In this document: one piece after another, positions 29,652-38,528 of the stretch
Layout: each line of letters begins with the position of its first letter
Position numbering within the stretch: the stretch's first letter is position 1
Source: Lancefieldella rimae ATCC 49626
Lineage (GTDB): Bacteria > Actinomycetota > Coriobacteriia > Coriobacteriales > Atopobiaceae
Length of the DNA: 64,000 nt
Assembly (NCBI RefSeq): GCF_000174015.1
Contig: NZ_ACFE01000002.1
Span: 124,001 to 188,000, forward strand
Direction of reading: 5' to 3'
Notes under the pieces: generated by a model
The model's input: only the letters and a program-made list of their open reading frames with translations
Databases searched by the model: none
Told to the model about the DNA's origin: nothing
Program-made: the position numbers and the translations under genes

Positions 29652-30113
29652 ATGGCAGAACAACCACTTGTAGGAGTCATTATGGGCTCTAAGTCAGACC
29701 TTCCTACGATGGAAGGATGTACGTCCGAGCTTGAACGCTTGGGTGTTCCCTATGAGTTGGTTATTGCGTCCGCGCATCGTAATCCACAAAAAGTTCACGA
29801 GTGGGCCCAAACGGCGGCAGATCGCGGCCTTAAGGTAATCATTGCCGCTGCGGGAAAGGCAGCGCACTTGGGCGGAGTCGTAGCGGCTTTTACACCGCTT
29901 CCCATCGTGGGAGTTCCAATGAAAACCAGCGATCTCGGTGGCATGGATTCGCTTTTGTCCATGGTGCAAATGCCTTCTGGTGTTCCTGTTGCCTGCGTAG
30001 CGATCGGTGGCGCAAAAAATGCCGCCATTTATGCGACGCAGATTTTAGGAGCATCGATTCCAAAATATCGCGAGAAGATCGTGCAGCTTAAACACGATAT
30101 GGCTGACGCATAA
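29652..30113 (+). CDS. purE: N5-carboxyaminoimidazole ribonucleotide mutase
   Basis: Catalyses the carboxylation-related step that makes CAIR in purine synthesis. The 153-residue protein has the diagnostic GVIMGSKSDLPTMEG, ASAHRNPQKV, AAGKAAHLGGVVAAFTPLP and MPSGVPVACVAIGGAKNAA. The start is ATG 29652 behind GGAGAAG; the frame is open upstream but without a site. A TATAAT -10-like box is at 29592-29597. No purK is in the window, so whether this enzyme uses N5-CAIR or AIR plus carbon dioxide cannot be decided here. Confidence 0.95.
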   Translation: MAEQPLVGVIMGSKSDLPTMEGCTSELERLGVPYELVIASAHRNPQKVHEWAQTAADRGLKVIIAAAGKAAHLGGVVAAFTPLPIVGVPMKTSDLGGMDSLLSMVQMPSGVPVACVAIGGAKNAAIYATQILGASIPKYREKIVQLKHDMADA

Positions 30114-30191
30114 AGCAACGGCTTGGAGAGAGCTTATGCGGTGGCCGATAGAGTACGTCATTGCAAGTAGTGTGAGATAGGATGTTGGTAT

Positions 30192-31094
30192 ATGTCAGAA
30201 ACACGCGGCAGACACTTTGCTGGGCAGGAAGATTCTACAATCCAGCGTACTTCTGCTTCGGGTGTCACACAACCCAAGTCAGCTGTTCCTAACTGCAAAA
30301 ATGCACGGGACAAAAAGAAGGACAGCAAAAAAAAGGGTGCTAAGAAGCAGCGTCATGTTGTTTCGGTAATACTGCTGCTCTTGGGTATTTTGCTCATTGC
30401 GGCTGCCGGTGTTCTTTTTGTGAAGTCTCAATGGGACTACCACCAGCAGGACGTGATCAACGAAGAGCTGGCTCAGTACGCAACGGTTCCTGAGAACAAT
30501 GTTGAAGAAGCGCCGGGAATTGATTGGGCAGGTCTGCGCGCAATCAATAAAGAGGTTGTTGGGTGGATTCAGATTCCTAACTCACCGGTGAACTATCCGG
30601 TATACCAAACAACGGACAATGAGCATTACCTGCATACAAATGCAAAGGGAGAATACTCCGTTGGCGGTCAGATTTTTATGGATCATGAAAACGACCCCAG
30701 CGGCCTTGTTGACCAGCAGACCATTCTCTATGGACACCATATGAGAAACGGTTCGATGTTCCAATATATTGGCAAGATGAACGACAAGAGCGTTTTTGAC
30801 AGCGTGACTACTATTTGGTATGAAACACCTGAAAAAAAGTATGAATTAGTTCCACTTTTTATCTATCACGCCAACGAAGATGACGAATCAATCCGACAGT
30901 TTAACTTCTCATCGAAAGAGGAGTTCCATGAGTATCTTTTACAGAAGCTGAACATGTCGGTTAATGCTCGATCGGACGCTGCAGATATTATTGCACGAAC
31001 GGATCACGTCATGACACTTATTACCTGCAATTACTCCGATCAATATGGTCGTGCGGCTTTGGTGTGCGTACAAAAATCAGACATTCAGAAATAG
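30192..31094 (+). CDS. srtB: Class B sortase
   Basis: Membrane-anchored transpeptidase that links secreted proteins to the cell wall. A basic, Lys-rich N terminus is followed by a membrane helix (VVSVILLLLGILLIAAAGVL) and the sortase domain. The catalytic His is in LYGHHMRNGSMF, the Cys in TLITCNYSD, and the Arg in YGRAALV, as in class B enzymes, which also have the GWIQIPNSPVNYPV segment. At 300 residues it has the class B length. It sits between purine genes, 78 bases after purE, and has its own terminator. No protein with an evident sortase motif is encoded in this window. Confidence 0.93.
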   Translation: MSETRGRHFAGQEDSTIQRTSASGVTQPKSAVPNCKNARDKKKDSKKKGAKKQRHVVSVILLLLGILLIAAAGVLFVKSQWDYHQQDVINEELAQYATVPENNVEEAPGIDWAGLRAINKEVVGWIQIPNSPVNYPVYQTTDNEHYLHTNAKGEYSVGGQIFMDHENDPSGLVDQQTILYGHHMRNGSMFQYIGKMNDKSVFDSVTTIWYETPEKKYELVPLFIYHANEDDESIRQFNFSSKEEFHEYLLQKLNMSVNARSDAADIIARTDHVMTLITCNYSDQYGRAALVCVQKSDIQK

Positions 31095-31112
31095 ACTCGC
31101 CTTTATATTGTT

Positions 31113-31149
31113 ACGCGCTTCGAACAAATGGCGTTCGGAGCGCTTTTTC
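31113..31149 (+). terminator. Terminator after the sortase gene
   Basis: GCGCTTCGAA pairs with TTCGGAGCGC (one G-T pair), followed by TTTTTCTTCT. Confidence 0.85.
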
Positions 31150-31221
31150 TTCTCGCAAGCGAGTACACTTACATACGTCATGTATCCTGCAGGGACGTGA
31201 GATACAGCGGGAAAGGAACCC

Positions 31222-32709
31222 ATGGAGCTTCACGAGGAATGTGGTGTTTTTGGCGTATGGGCGCCGCAGCGTGATGTTGCGCGACTGACGTATTTTGCAC
31301 TTCATGCTCTTCAACATCGAGGTCAAGACTCTGCCGGCATAGCGGTCGGTGATGGCCAGACTGTTTTGATTCGTAAGGATCTTGGCTTGGTGACAGAGGT
31401 TTTTACGAATTCGGATCTTGATGCAATGCCGGGTAAAGCGGCTGTCGGACATTGTCGCTATGGAACTGCTGGTGCCAAGGGGTGGGAAGCCGCTCAGCCG
31501 CACCTCTCGTCGATTGACGAGACGATCATTGCCTTGGCGCACAACGGTACGCTGGTTAATTTTGACAACCTGCGAAAAGAGCTGACAACTCGAAATATTT
31601 CCTTTCGCTCCGACACCGACTCCGAGGTTGCGGCGCAGCTCATTGGGTATTTCACGCAGAAGACGCACCGCCTTCGCTCGGGAATTGCGGCAACAATGCA
31701 CCTTATAGAGGGCGGGTATGCAATGGTGCTGGTGCGGGAAAATGCCCTCTATGCGTTTAGGGATCCGCACGGGATACGTCCTTTGGTACTCGGCCGTCTT
31801 GGCAGCCCTGAGGATAATTCATGGGTCGTGGCTTCTGAGACGTGTGCGCTTGATATCGTGGGAGCAACGTATATCCGTGAGGTTGAACCGGGTGAAATTA
31901 TCAAGATTTCAGACGACGGCCTGCGCTCTGAGCGAGGTCTTACCCACAGAGATCCTGCGGCTTGTATCTTTGAAGACGTGTATTTCTCGCGACCCGATTC
32001 AGTGGTGGATGGAAGGTCGATTTACTGGGTGCGGCATACCATGGGCCGACAACTTGCGCGCGAAACGAGCATTGATGCCGATTTGGTTATTGGGGTGCCC
32101 GATTCCGGTGTTCCTGCAGCTGAAGGTTTTGCAGCTGAACTTGGTATTCCGTTTGGTACCGGCCTTATTAAAAACCGCTATGTGGCGCGCACGTTTATCC
32201 AACCAACGCAAGACTTGCGGCGGCTTGGTGTCCGTTTGAAGCTCAATGCGCTTGCCGATGTCGTGCGTGGAAAGCGGCTTGTAATGGTGGACGATTCCGT
32301 TGTGCGCGGAACTACGTCAAAACAGATTGTACGCATGCTCCGAGATGCGGGGGCCTGTGAAGTGCATGTGCGAAGCGCCTCACCAAAAGTAATGTGGCCG
32401 TGCTTTTACGGTATTGATACGGCCGACCAGGATCAGCTGATTGCCGCATATAAAACGACAGAGGAAATCTGTGAATACATCGAGGCGGACTCGCTGGGAT
32501 TTCTGAGCCTTGAAGGGCTTTTGGATTGTGTGCCCAAGCGCGGGTATTGTGCGGCGTGTTTTAACGGGCACTATCCGGTGGAGATCCCCGACGATTTTCA
32601 TGAGCGCTTTGTATCGGGCATGTGTCCGCATGCACTGAACTGCTCGCATGCTCTAACATTTACTCAAGTAGAAACTCAGCTTGCGCAGAAAGGACCACAG
32701 GATGTCTGA
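31222..32709 (+). CDS. purF: Amidophosphoribosyltransferase
   Basis: First committed enzyme of purine synthesis, making phosphoribosylamine from PRPP and glutamine. The nucleophile Cys7 follows a short propeptide (MELHEE) that is presumably cleaved. The glutaminase part shows HRGQDSAGIA and CRYGTAGAKGWEAAQPH; the PRPP loop is VMVDDSVVRGTTSKQ. Cysteines in DPAACIF, MWPCFYG and GYCAACFNGH match the iron-sulphur-cluster subgroup of the Bacillus type. AAAGGAACCC precedes ATG 31222. Its last codons overlap the purM start by eight bases. Confidence 0.96.
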   Translation: MELHEECGVFGVWAPQRDVARLTYFALHALQHRGQDSAGIAVGDGQTVLIRKDLGLVTEVFTNSDLDAMPGKAAVGHCRYGTAGAKGWEAAQPHLSSIDETIIALAHNGTLVNFDNLRKELTTRNISFRSDTDSEVAAQLIGYFTQKTHRLRSGIAATMHLIEGGYAMVLVRENALYAFRDPHGIRPLVLGRLGSPEDNSWVVASETCALDIVGATYIREVEPGEIIKISDDGLRSERGLTHRDPAACIFEDVYFSRPDSVVDGRSIYWVRHTMGRQLARETSIDADLVIGVPDSGVPAAEGFAAELGIPFGTGLIKNRYVARTFIQPTQDLRRLGVRLKLNALADVVRGKRLVMVDDSVVRGTTSKQIVRMLRDAGACEVHVRSASPKVMWPCFYGIDTADQDQLIAAYKTTEEICEYIEADSLGFLSLEGLLDCVPKRGYCAACFNGHYPVEIPDDFHERFVSGMCPHALNCSHALTFTQVETQLAQKGPQDV

Positions 32710-33793
32710 TGTGAGAAACGCGGTAGGCCAGGTAACTTATGCTGACGCAGGTGTCGATGTTGACGAGGGAGCGCGTGCCGTTGATGCCATCAAAGCGGCG
32801 GTTGCAACGACTGCTCGCCCCGAGGTTATCGGTGGGCTTGGCGGCTTTGGCTCCTGCTTTTCTGCGGCAGCGCTTAAAGACATGGACGATCCCGTGCTGG
32901 TGAGCGGCACCGATGGCGTGGGTACCAAGCTGGCCATTGCGCAGCTTCTTGGCCGTAACGATACGGTGGGCGAAGATCTTGTGGCCATGTGTGCGGACGA
33001 CATAGTTCCGCTTGGTGCCGAGCCCCTGTTTTTTCTCGACTATGTTGCCGTGGGCAAGCTTACGGCTGAAGCGGTGGCGGAAATCGTCGGCGGGATTGCA
33101 CGTGGTTGTCGCAAAAGCGGATGCGCGCTGGTTGGCGGAGAGATGGCCGAGCATCCAGGTGTCATGAATCCTGACGACTACGATCTTGCGGGCTTTGTGG
33201 TGGGCGTGGTTGACCGCCCAAAGATGCTGGGTCCAAAGAAGGTTTCTGCGGGCGATGTAATCTTGGGACTTCCTTCATCGGGAATTCATTCCAACGGATA
33301 TTCTCTGGTTCGTAAGGTTGCCATTGAAGGCAAGACGGTTGAAGAGCTTAATGAACCGCGAGAAGAGCTTGCCGGCGAATCTCTTGCCGATGCCGTTTTG
33401 CGTCCTACCACCATTTATGCGGGAGGATTACTTGCCGCTCTTAGAGAGGGCGCTCCCATTAAGGCGATGGCACATATTACCGGAGGAGGCATTACGGAGA
33501 ACCTCAATCGTGCGTTACCGGCCCATGTTGATGCGCTGGTGGATCGTATGGGTGAGGCAGGAGGTCCGGGTTGGAGCATTCCTCCCGTTATCTCTTATGT
33601 CTCCGAACAAGCGCATCTCTCACTTGATGAGCAATATCGCACGTTTAATATGGGAGTAGGCATGGCGCTTATTGTCGATCCGGATGATGTTGACGATGTG
33701 GCAGAGAGTCTTTCCAAGCAGGATTTTGAGCCCTTTGTGATGGGAGAGTGTGTTTCTGGTACCGGAAAGGTGGTTTACCGGGATGTCGCTTAA
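32702..33793 (+). CDS. purM: Phosphoribosylformylglycinamidine cyclo-ligase (AIR synthetase)
   Basis: Closes the imidazole ring to give AIR. The 363-residue enzyme has TYADAGVDVDEGARAVDAIK, GGFGSCFS, the ATP-binding SGTDGVGTKLAIAQ, ALVGGEMAEHPG and HITGGGITENLNR. ATG 32702 lies inside the end of purF, with CAGAAAGGACC ahead as ribosome-binding site, and purM in turn overlaps purN by 11 bases, so the three are a tight translationally coupled operon. Confidence 0.96.
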   Translation: MSDVRNAVGQVTYADAGVDVDEGARAVDAIKAAVATTARPEVIGGLGGFGSCFSAAALKDMDDPVLVSGTDGVGTKLAIAQLLGRNDTVGEDLVAMCADDIVPLGAEPLFFLDYVAVGKLTAEAVAEIVGGIARGCRKSGCALVGGEMAEHPGVMNPDDYDLAGFVVGVVDRPKMLGPKKVSAGDVILGLPSSGIHSNGYSLVRKVAIEGKTVEELNEPREELAGESLADAVLRPTTIYAGGLLAALREGAPIKAMAHITGGGITENLNRALPAHVDALVDRMGEAGGPGWSIPPVISYVSEQAHLSLDEQYRTFNMGVGMALIVDPDDVDDVAESLSKQDFEPFVMGECVSGTGKVVYRDVA

Positions 33794-34400
33794 GCTGGGC
33801 GTACTCATTTCAGGTTCGGGCACTAATTTACAAGCTTTGATTGATTGCATCGACAATGGTTCTTTGGATGCAACCATTGAGCTGGTTGTTTCTTCTCGCC
33901 CCTCCGCTCAAGGACTCAAACGAGCTGAAGCTGCAGGTATTCAGACACTCACGCTTTCAAAAGAGATCTATGCGGATCCGCTGACAGCTGACATGGTTAT
34001 TGCGTCAGAGCTCAAACGTATGGGCGTTGACTATGTGGTAATGGCCGGATATATGCGCAAAGTGGGAATGGCTCTTTTGGAAGCTTTTCCCAATCGAGTA
34101 TTGAATATTCACCCTGCGCTTTTACCGAGTTTTCGCGGTGCACATGCCATTCAAGATGCCTACGATTATGGAGTCAAGGTAACAGGCGTGACGGTACATC
34201 TGGCCAACTTTGACTACGATCGTGGTCCCATCATTGCACAAGAGCCTGTTTTTGTGCAGGAGGGATGGAGCGTTGATAAGCTGGAAGCGGCCATACATAA
34301 AGTTGAACACCGTCTCTATCCGAGGGTGATTCAAGCAATCGCCGAAGGTCGAATGCATGTTGAGGCCGGTCGCGTTCATGTCGAGCCGTCCGTAGGGTAA
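33783..34400 (+). CDS. purN: Phosphoribosylglycinamide formyltransferase
   Basis: Transfers formyl from 10-formyl-THF to GAR. The 205-residue protein begins MSLKLGVLISGSGTNLQALID and carries the catalytic block NIHPALLPSFRGAHAIQDAYDYG (Asn, His) and the Asp in NFDYDRGPII (family position of the catalytic Asp). ATG 33783 overlaps the end of purM; the upstream in-frame ATG would overlap purM much further and lacks support. It is the last purine gene of this cluster. Confidence 0.95.
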   Translation: MSLKLGVLISGSGTNLQALIDCIDNGSLDATIELVVSSRPSAQGLKRAEAAGIQTLTLSKEIYADPLTADMVIASELKRMGVDYVVMAGYMRKVGMALLEAFPNRVLNIHPALLPSFRGAHAIQDAYDYGVKVTGVTVHLANFDYDRGPIIAQEPVFVQEGWSVDKLEAAIHKVEHRLYPRVIQAIAEGRMHVEAGRVHVEPSVG

Positions 34401-34449
34401 CTGCTTCAGCGTTTATGTGTGAGAAGATTGTGCTATCGAAAAGGAATAT

Positions 34450-35487
34450 ATGACTTCAATCAAGCTTTCTGACATTGCTGAATCGCGCGTTAACAATCTC
34501 AATCTCATGCGGTTTATAGCTGCTGTTTTTGTGATTATTTCTCACTGCTATGTTGTTACTCTTGGCGGAGATGCACCAGGGGACTTTATATCCAACCATA
34601 CGTCAGGCCAACTTACCTTTGGCGGTATGGCGGTTGGTCTTTTCTTTGTATTTGGAGGATTTCTTATAGCCCGAAGTTGTGAACATCACGGCGAGGCAAA
34701 AGTTTTCTTTAAGCAACGTGTCCTGCGCTTGTTTCCGGAGCTTATTTTTGTGGTTGTAATGGTTGCTTTTGTTTTAGGACCCTGCTTGAGTTCTCTTTCC
34801 CCTGTGGAGTACTTCACAAATCCACAGACCTATATGTATTTGCTCAATGGCGTTCTTATTCTGGTACATGAACTTCCGGGAGTTTTTACACACAACCCCA
34901 TGGGGGATGCTGTTGTTAATGCGGCTCTATGGACGTTGCCTGTTGAATTTAGCTGCTACGTGCTCTGTTTTGTCGGATATAAAATTACAAAGTTTGACAA
35001 GAAACGGTTCCTACTCATTTCCGTCCCCATTCTTCTTGTGGTCTTTCTATACTTCGCAAAGTTCTTTCCCCAGCAGCTGAGCGTTGTTCGGGCAGTAGTC
35101 CTTTTCTATATAGGGGTGGCGTTTTGGGTTTTTAAGGATGACGTGCGCCTCCACACCGTTGCAGGCATTATTTCGTTAGGGCTGTTTTGTATCTTGGTTT
35201 TCCTGAGGCTTGACGTTATTGCGATGCTTTTGGTGTTTCCCTATATCTGTTTTTGGCTTGGATATGGCACCGGTGGCCACTTCAGCAATTTTGGAAAGAA
35301 ATTTGAACTTTCGTATGGCATGTATTTATGGGCATTTCCGATTCAGCAAACTCTGGCACAGCTGTTTCCGGGCTTGTCGCCGTACGGTAATGCGGCCTGC
35401 GCAATAGTTCTTGCCATATGCGGCGCACTCCTTAATTACTTTGTTGTGGTGAAGCTGCCAAGGCTATGGTCAAACCGAAGAAAATGA
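34450..35487 (+). CDS. Acyltransferase 3 family membrane protein
   Basis: Integral membrane acyltransferase of the OafA/YiaH type that acetylates or otherwise acylates surface sugars. The N terminus has the family motif NLNLMRFIAAVFVIISHCY with the catalytic His in helix 1, and RVLRLFPELIFVVV near residue 95. About ten membrane helices fill the 345 residues; there is no extracellular SGNH domain. AAGGAATAT precedes the ATG. Substrate is unknown; the radical SAM gene follows after 222 bases. Confidence 0.88.
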   Translation: MTSIKLSDIAESRVNNLNLMRFIAAVFVIISHCYVVTLGGDAPGDFISNHTSGQLTFGGMAVGLFFVFGGFLIARSCEHHGEAKVFFKQRVLRLFPELIFVVVMVAFVLGPCLSSLSPVEYFTNPQTYMYLLNGVLILVHELPGVFTHNPMGDAVVNAALWTLPVEFSCYVLCFVGYKITKFDKKRFLLISVPILLVVFLYFAKFFPQQLSVVRAVVLFYIGVAFWVFKDDVRLHTVAGIISLGLFCILVFLRLDVIAMLLVFPYICFWLGYGTGGHFSNFGKKFELSYGMYLWAFPIQQTLAQLFPGLSPYGNAACAIVLAICGALLNYFVVVKLPRLWSNRRK

Positions 35488-35623
35488 CTTTTCAAAACAA
35501 TGTATTAAAAACAACATCTTTGGAGGAGTTCCTTCACAATAATGTGGACGGGCTCAAATAATTTCTACGACTGTTTAAAATCTCCCTTGATTGTCCCCTA
35601 TAGAAAGAGTATGGTGGATAAAA

Positions 35624-35640
35624 TTTGAACTTTGTTCAAA
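35624..35640. promoter_or_regulatory. Palindromic operator candidate upstream of the radical SAM gene
   Basis: TTTGAAC-TTT-GTTCAAA, a perfect 7-bp inverted repeat, lies 70 bases before the start codon, just downstream of a TAAAAT-like -10 sequence. Such a placement suits a repressor site. The rest of the 35488-35709 gap shows only a 28-codon frame (35542) whose site GGAGGAG is too distant to convince. Confidence 0.5.
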
Positions 35641-35709
35641 AAATGAGTAAACCGAAGAGGATTTCCGAGGAATTTCTCTGCCGGCGTGCTCAAGAGAGGG
35701 GATGTTTTT

Positions 35710-37182
35710 ATGCAGTCGAAGGTTGCGCATGCGGCCGAGCGTAAGGCATTTGGTATTGCTCTTGACCGGATCATTAAGAGTGCTTCGAGCAAAGATCGAG
35801 AGAAAAATATTGAACATCTGGTTAATATGGCCGGAAAGCTTATGAAGGATACATCCCCCGGTGCAACTCGGGGTATCAAAAAAGGTTTGTATCCAGGATC
35901 AAAATGGGAGAAGTTCCTTTTTGACGTTATCGATACCACTGATTCACATGTGCTTAAAACCACTCTTTTGGATGGTGGGTATGAAGCGGCGTTTCGAGGG
36001 TTACGTAATACCACGGCAAATGCCGAGAAATACCAGTGCAATGTACCTTGGATTATTTTGTTTGACCCTACAAGCGCGTGTAATAAACATTGCGTCGGAT
36101 GTTGGGCAGCCGATTATGGAAATCGCTTGAATCTTTCGTATGCGGACATGGATAAGCTGGTTACTGAGGCATCTGATTTAGGCACGCATATGTTTATGCT
36201 TACCGGTGGTGAGCCACTGGTACGTAAAGACGATGTCTTGAAACTTGCTGAGAAGCACAATGATTGCCTTTTTAACGTCTTTACCAATGCTTCGCTGGTA
36301 GATGAGAAATTTTGTCAAGACGTGCAGAGGCTTGGCAATATTATCTTCTCCGTTTCACTCGAAAGCTATGAGCCAAGTGTCAATGACGGTCGTCGTGGTG
36401 ACGGGTCATTTGAGGAGGTTATGCGAGCGTTTGATTTAATGCACAAATATGGTTTGCTGTATGGAACGTCCACCTGTTATACGCGCGAGAATACCGAGCG
36501 TGTTTCGTCCGAAAAATTCTTTGATTTGATTATTGAAAAAGATTGCCGCTGGGCATGGTATTTTCACTATATGCCTGTTGGAGAGGGCGCGAATGCCGAT
36601 CTTATGCCGACCGTTGAACAGCGTAAATACATGCTGGGTCGAATTCGTGAGATTCGTGGTATTGAAGGCGGTAAACCAATCTTTGCCATGGATTTTCAGA
36701 ACGATGGTGAGTTTGTTGGGGGATGTATTGCCGGAGGTCGTGTATACTGCCATGTCAACGCTCGTGGCGATGTAGAGCCGTGCGTATTTATTCACTACTC
36801 AAATGTCAACATTAAAACTGCCGATAGCTGGCTTGACTGTCTAAAACAGCCTATTTTCCAAGCATATCGTAGTCACTATCCGTGGAATAAGAATCTTTTA
36901 CAGCCCTGTCCGATGCTTGAAAATCCCGAGATACTACCTCAGATTGTCAAGGATGCCGATGCGCATACATCGGAATACGTCTCGCCCGAAAGTGCCGAAG
37001 ATCTTTGCGCTCGTACAACACCTTATGCTAAGAAATGGGCGCCTGAAGCTACAAGGATTTGGCTGGAAGAACATCCTACGGGTGAAAAAATTTATGAGGA
37101 CGCGATGTCTGATAAAGATGTTGCCTATAAAGCAAAAGTTATTGCCGAGGAAGACGCCAAGAATCAAGCAATTACCGGATGA
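35710..37182 (+). CDS. Radical SAM/SPASM-type protein
   Basis: The cluster-binding CNKHCVGCW (CxxxCxxC) near residue 118 and FMLTGGEPLVRKDD identify a radical SAM enzyme; the later cysteines (GGCIAGGRVYCHVNARGDVEPCVF and LLQPCPMLENP) are a SPASM-like auxiliary cluster domain. The first ~100 residues form a separate helical domain. The product is unknown; SPASM enzymes often modify peptides or proteins, but no small precursor-peptide gene is evident nearby. ATG 35710 follows GAGGGGATG; an upstream start would absorb this site. Confidence 0.88.
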   Translation: MQSKVAHAAERKAFGIALDRIIKSASSKDREKNIEHLVNMAGKLMKDTSPGATRGIKKGLYPGSKWEKFLFDVIDTTDSHVLKTTLLDGGYEAAFRGLRNTTANAEKYQCNVPWIILFDPTSACNKHCVGCWAADYGNRLNLSYADMDKLVTEASDLGTHMFMLTGGEPLVRKDDVLKLAEKHNDCLFNVFTNASLVDEKFCQDVQRLGNIIFSVSLESYEPSVNDGRRGDGSFEEVMRAFDLMHKYGLLYGTSTCYTRENTERVSSEKFFDLIIEKDCRWAWYFHYMPVGEGANADLMPTVEQRKYMLGRIREIRGIEGGKPIFAMDFQNDGEFVGGCIAGGRVYCHVNARGDVEPCVFIHYSNVNIKTADSWLDCLKQPIFQAYRSHYPWNKNLLQPCPMLENPEILPQIVKDADAHTSEYVSPESAEDLCARTTPYAKKWAPEATRIWLEEHPTGEKIYEDAMSDKDVAYKAKVIAEEDAKNQAITG

Positions 37183-37197
37183 GCTTCAGATGCCGGC

Positions 37198-37722
37198 TTA
37201 ATCTGCAACGTATACCTTAAGGACTTCGCCAATGTAGCGGGTGTGGAAGTCATGGAGCGGATAGTTCTGCTCGATGATGCTTTTGTCGACGAAGTTTTCC
37301 GGTATAAGGTCATCGACGTAAATTTTGCGGCACACAAACGTGAGCTCAGCCTCTTCGAATGTGGTTGTTCCGTCGATAAACAAAGGGGTCAGTTGGGCGT
37401 GTGCAACTTTGTCTTCGTCGCGTCCGGATTTTGTACCTAGGTATGCGAGTTTCTTCTTGTTGTCTTTTGTGTCAGGAAGAAATGAGAGGGTATAGATGTC
37501 GTGGCTATCCATGAAGGTCTTGGTGTAGCGTTGGGGTCGGATATAGCAGATGGTGGTATTCTTGGAACCTTCGCGTGAGCCAAAGAGGGTGCCAAAGTGT
37601 CCCCAAGCTGCAGTCATGGTATTAAAGCCGTCTTCTTTATTGCCCGCGGTAATGAGCATCCATCGGTCTCCGATAAGTGACCACGGATTAAGCTGCAAGC
37701 TCTTGATGTCTACTTCGTGCAT
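37198..37722 (-). CDS. Flavin reductase family protein
   Basis: A 174-residue FMN-binding split-barrel protein. MLITAGNKEDGFNTMTAAWGHFG with the downstream ICYIRPQRYT and YTLSFLP match the flavin reductase-like (DIM6/NTAB) family, which binds FMN and reduces flavins or acts in redox transfer. AAGGGGACATC precedes the ATG. It is the most downstream gene of a long minus-strand run, 20 bases after the B3/B4 gene, and is convergent with the radical SAM gene with a gap of only 15 bases. Confidence 0.87.
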   Translation of the reverse strand: MHEVDIKSLQLNPWSLIGDRWMLITAGNKEDGFNTMTAAWGHFGTLFGSREGSKNTTICYIRPQRYTKTFMDSHDIYTLSFLPDTKDNKKKLAYLGTKSGRDEDKVAHAQLTPLFIDGTTTFEEAELTFVCRKIYVDDLIPENFVDKSIIEQNYPLHDFHTRYIGEVLKVYVAD

Positions 37723-37742
37723 GATGTCCCCTTACCTCGTTC

Positions 37743-38417
37743 TTATGCATATATGACATGTGTATCAAATTCCATGTCAGGCATACTCTCAGCTAAATCA
37801 TATCGAATACGTTCAAGTGCTTCGAGGCGAATTTCAACAGAAGTATTTGCATTACCTTGAATGATGAAAATCGCATTTTTTGTCTCGTTGCTAAATTTGT
37901 AGTTTTCTCCGTCACGAATGTCAAGCCATGCCATGATTCCCTTTGCATCACGATAGATATAATCCGTTTTAGTAACGTGTTTTTCCTTAGATAGAATTGG
38001 GAGGAAGGAATCTTCGTTGCCGCTGACGGTAAACTCTATCGAGCCATGTACTTTATCAAGATCATGCCCTCCGATTGCTAGTAGTGAATGCAATGCTTCA
38101 ACATTGTAAATATCGATAATACTGTTGATATGAGGTAGAGAACCCCGATGTCGGATATTTTGAATGAGCGCAGGAACGGTAGGAGGATTTCTTTTTACGC
38201 TGCGTCCTACGCTTTGTAATAAATCCGTATAGCCTTTGATGATTGGATGATCGAGAAGAGCATCGATATCACAGCTCAGTGCCCACTTCTCCATTTTTTC
38301 TTGTTTTGTTAGAAAGGCGTCCGAGAAAGGAGCCTGGGGATTTACATTGCGTGCAATGCCTATTACGACACTTTTGATTCCCAAGGCCGCAAGGCTACCA
38401 TCAATAGTCATATCCAC
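37743..38417 (-). CDS. Stand-alone B3/B4 (tRNA-binding/editing-type) domain protein
   Basis: A 224-residue protein built of the B3/B4 domain found in the phenylalanyl-tRNA synthetase beta subunit, where it edits mischarged tRNA. The conserved NPPTVPALIQNIRHRGSLPHINSIIDIYN and LEALERIRYDLAE are visible. Free-standing forms are thought to act as trans-editing or tRNA-binding factors, unproven for this subgroup. GTG 38417 lies eight bases after AAGGGG; ATG 38411 is possible. A second member of the same family is at 54092. Confidence 0.83.
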   Translation of the reverse strand: MDMTIDGSLAALGIKSVVIGIARNVNPQAPFSDAFLTKQEKMEKWALSCDIDALLDHPIIKGYTDLLQSVGRSVKRNPPTVPALIQNIRHRGSLPHINSIIDIYNVEALHSLLAIGGHDLDKVHGSIEFTVSGNEDSFLPILSKEKHVTKTDYIYRDAKGIMAWLDIRDGENYKFSNETKNAIFIIQGNANTSVEIRLEALERIRYDLAESMPDMEFDTHVIYA

Positions 38418-38528
38418 AAAATCAACCCCTTAGTAATTACTATGTGACGCGCTTTTTGACAAAACGAGAAAAACAAGACAGAGCGGGCAACGTAAGACAG
38501 AACGGATGGCGTACGGATTTGCTTGCGG

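Noticed and set aside
35542-35628. A 28-codon frame before the radical SAM gene, considered as precursor peptide
   Set aside because: The GGAGGAG site is too far from the ATG, the frame runs into the palindrome, and the sequence lacks a leader/core pattern.
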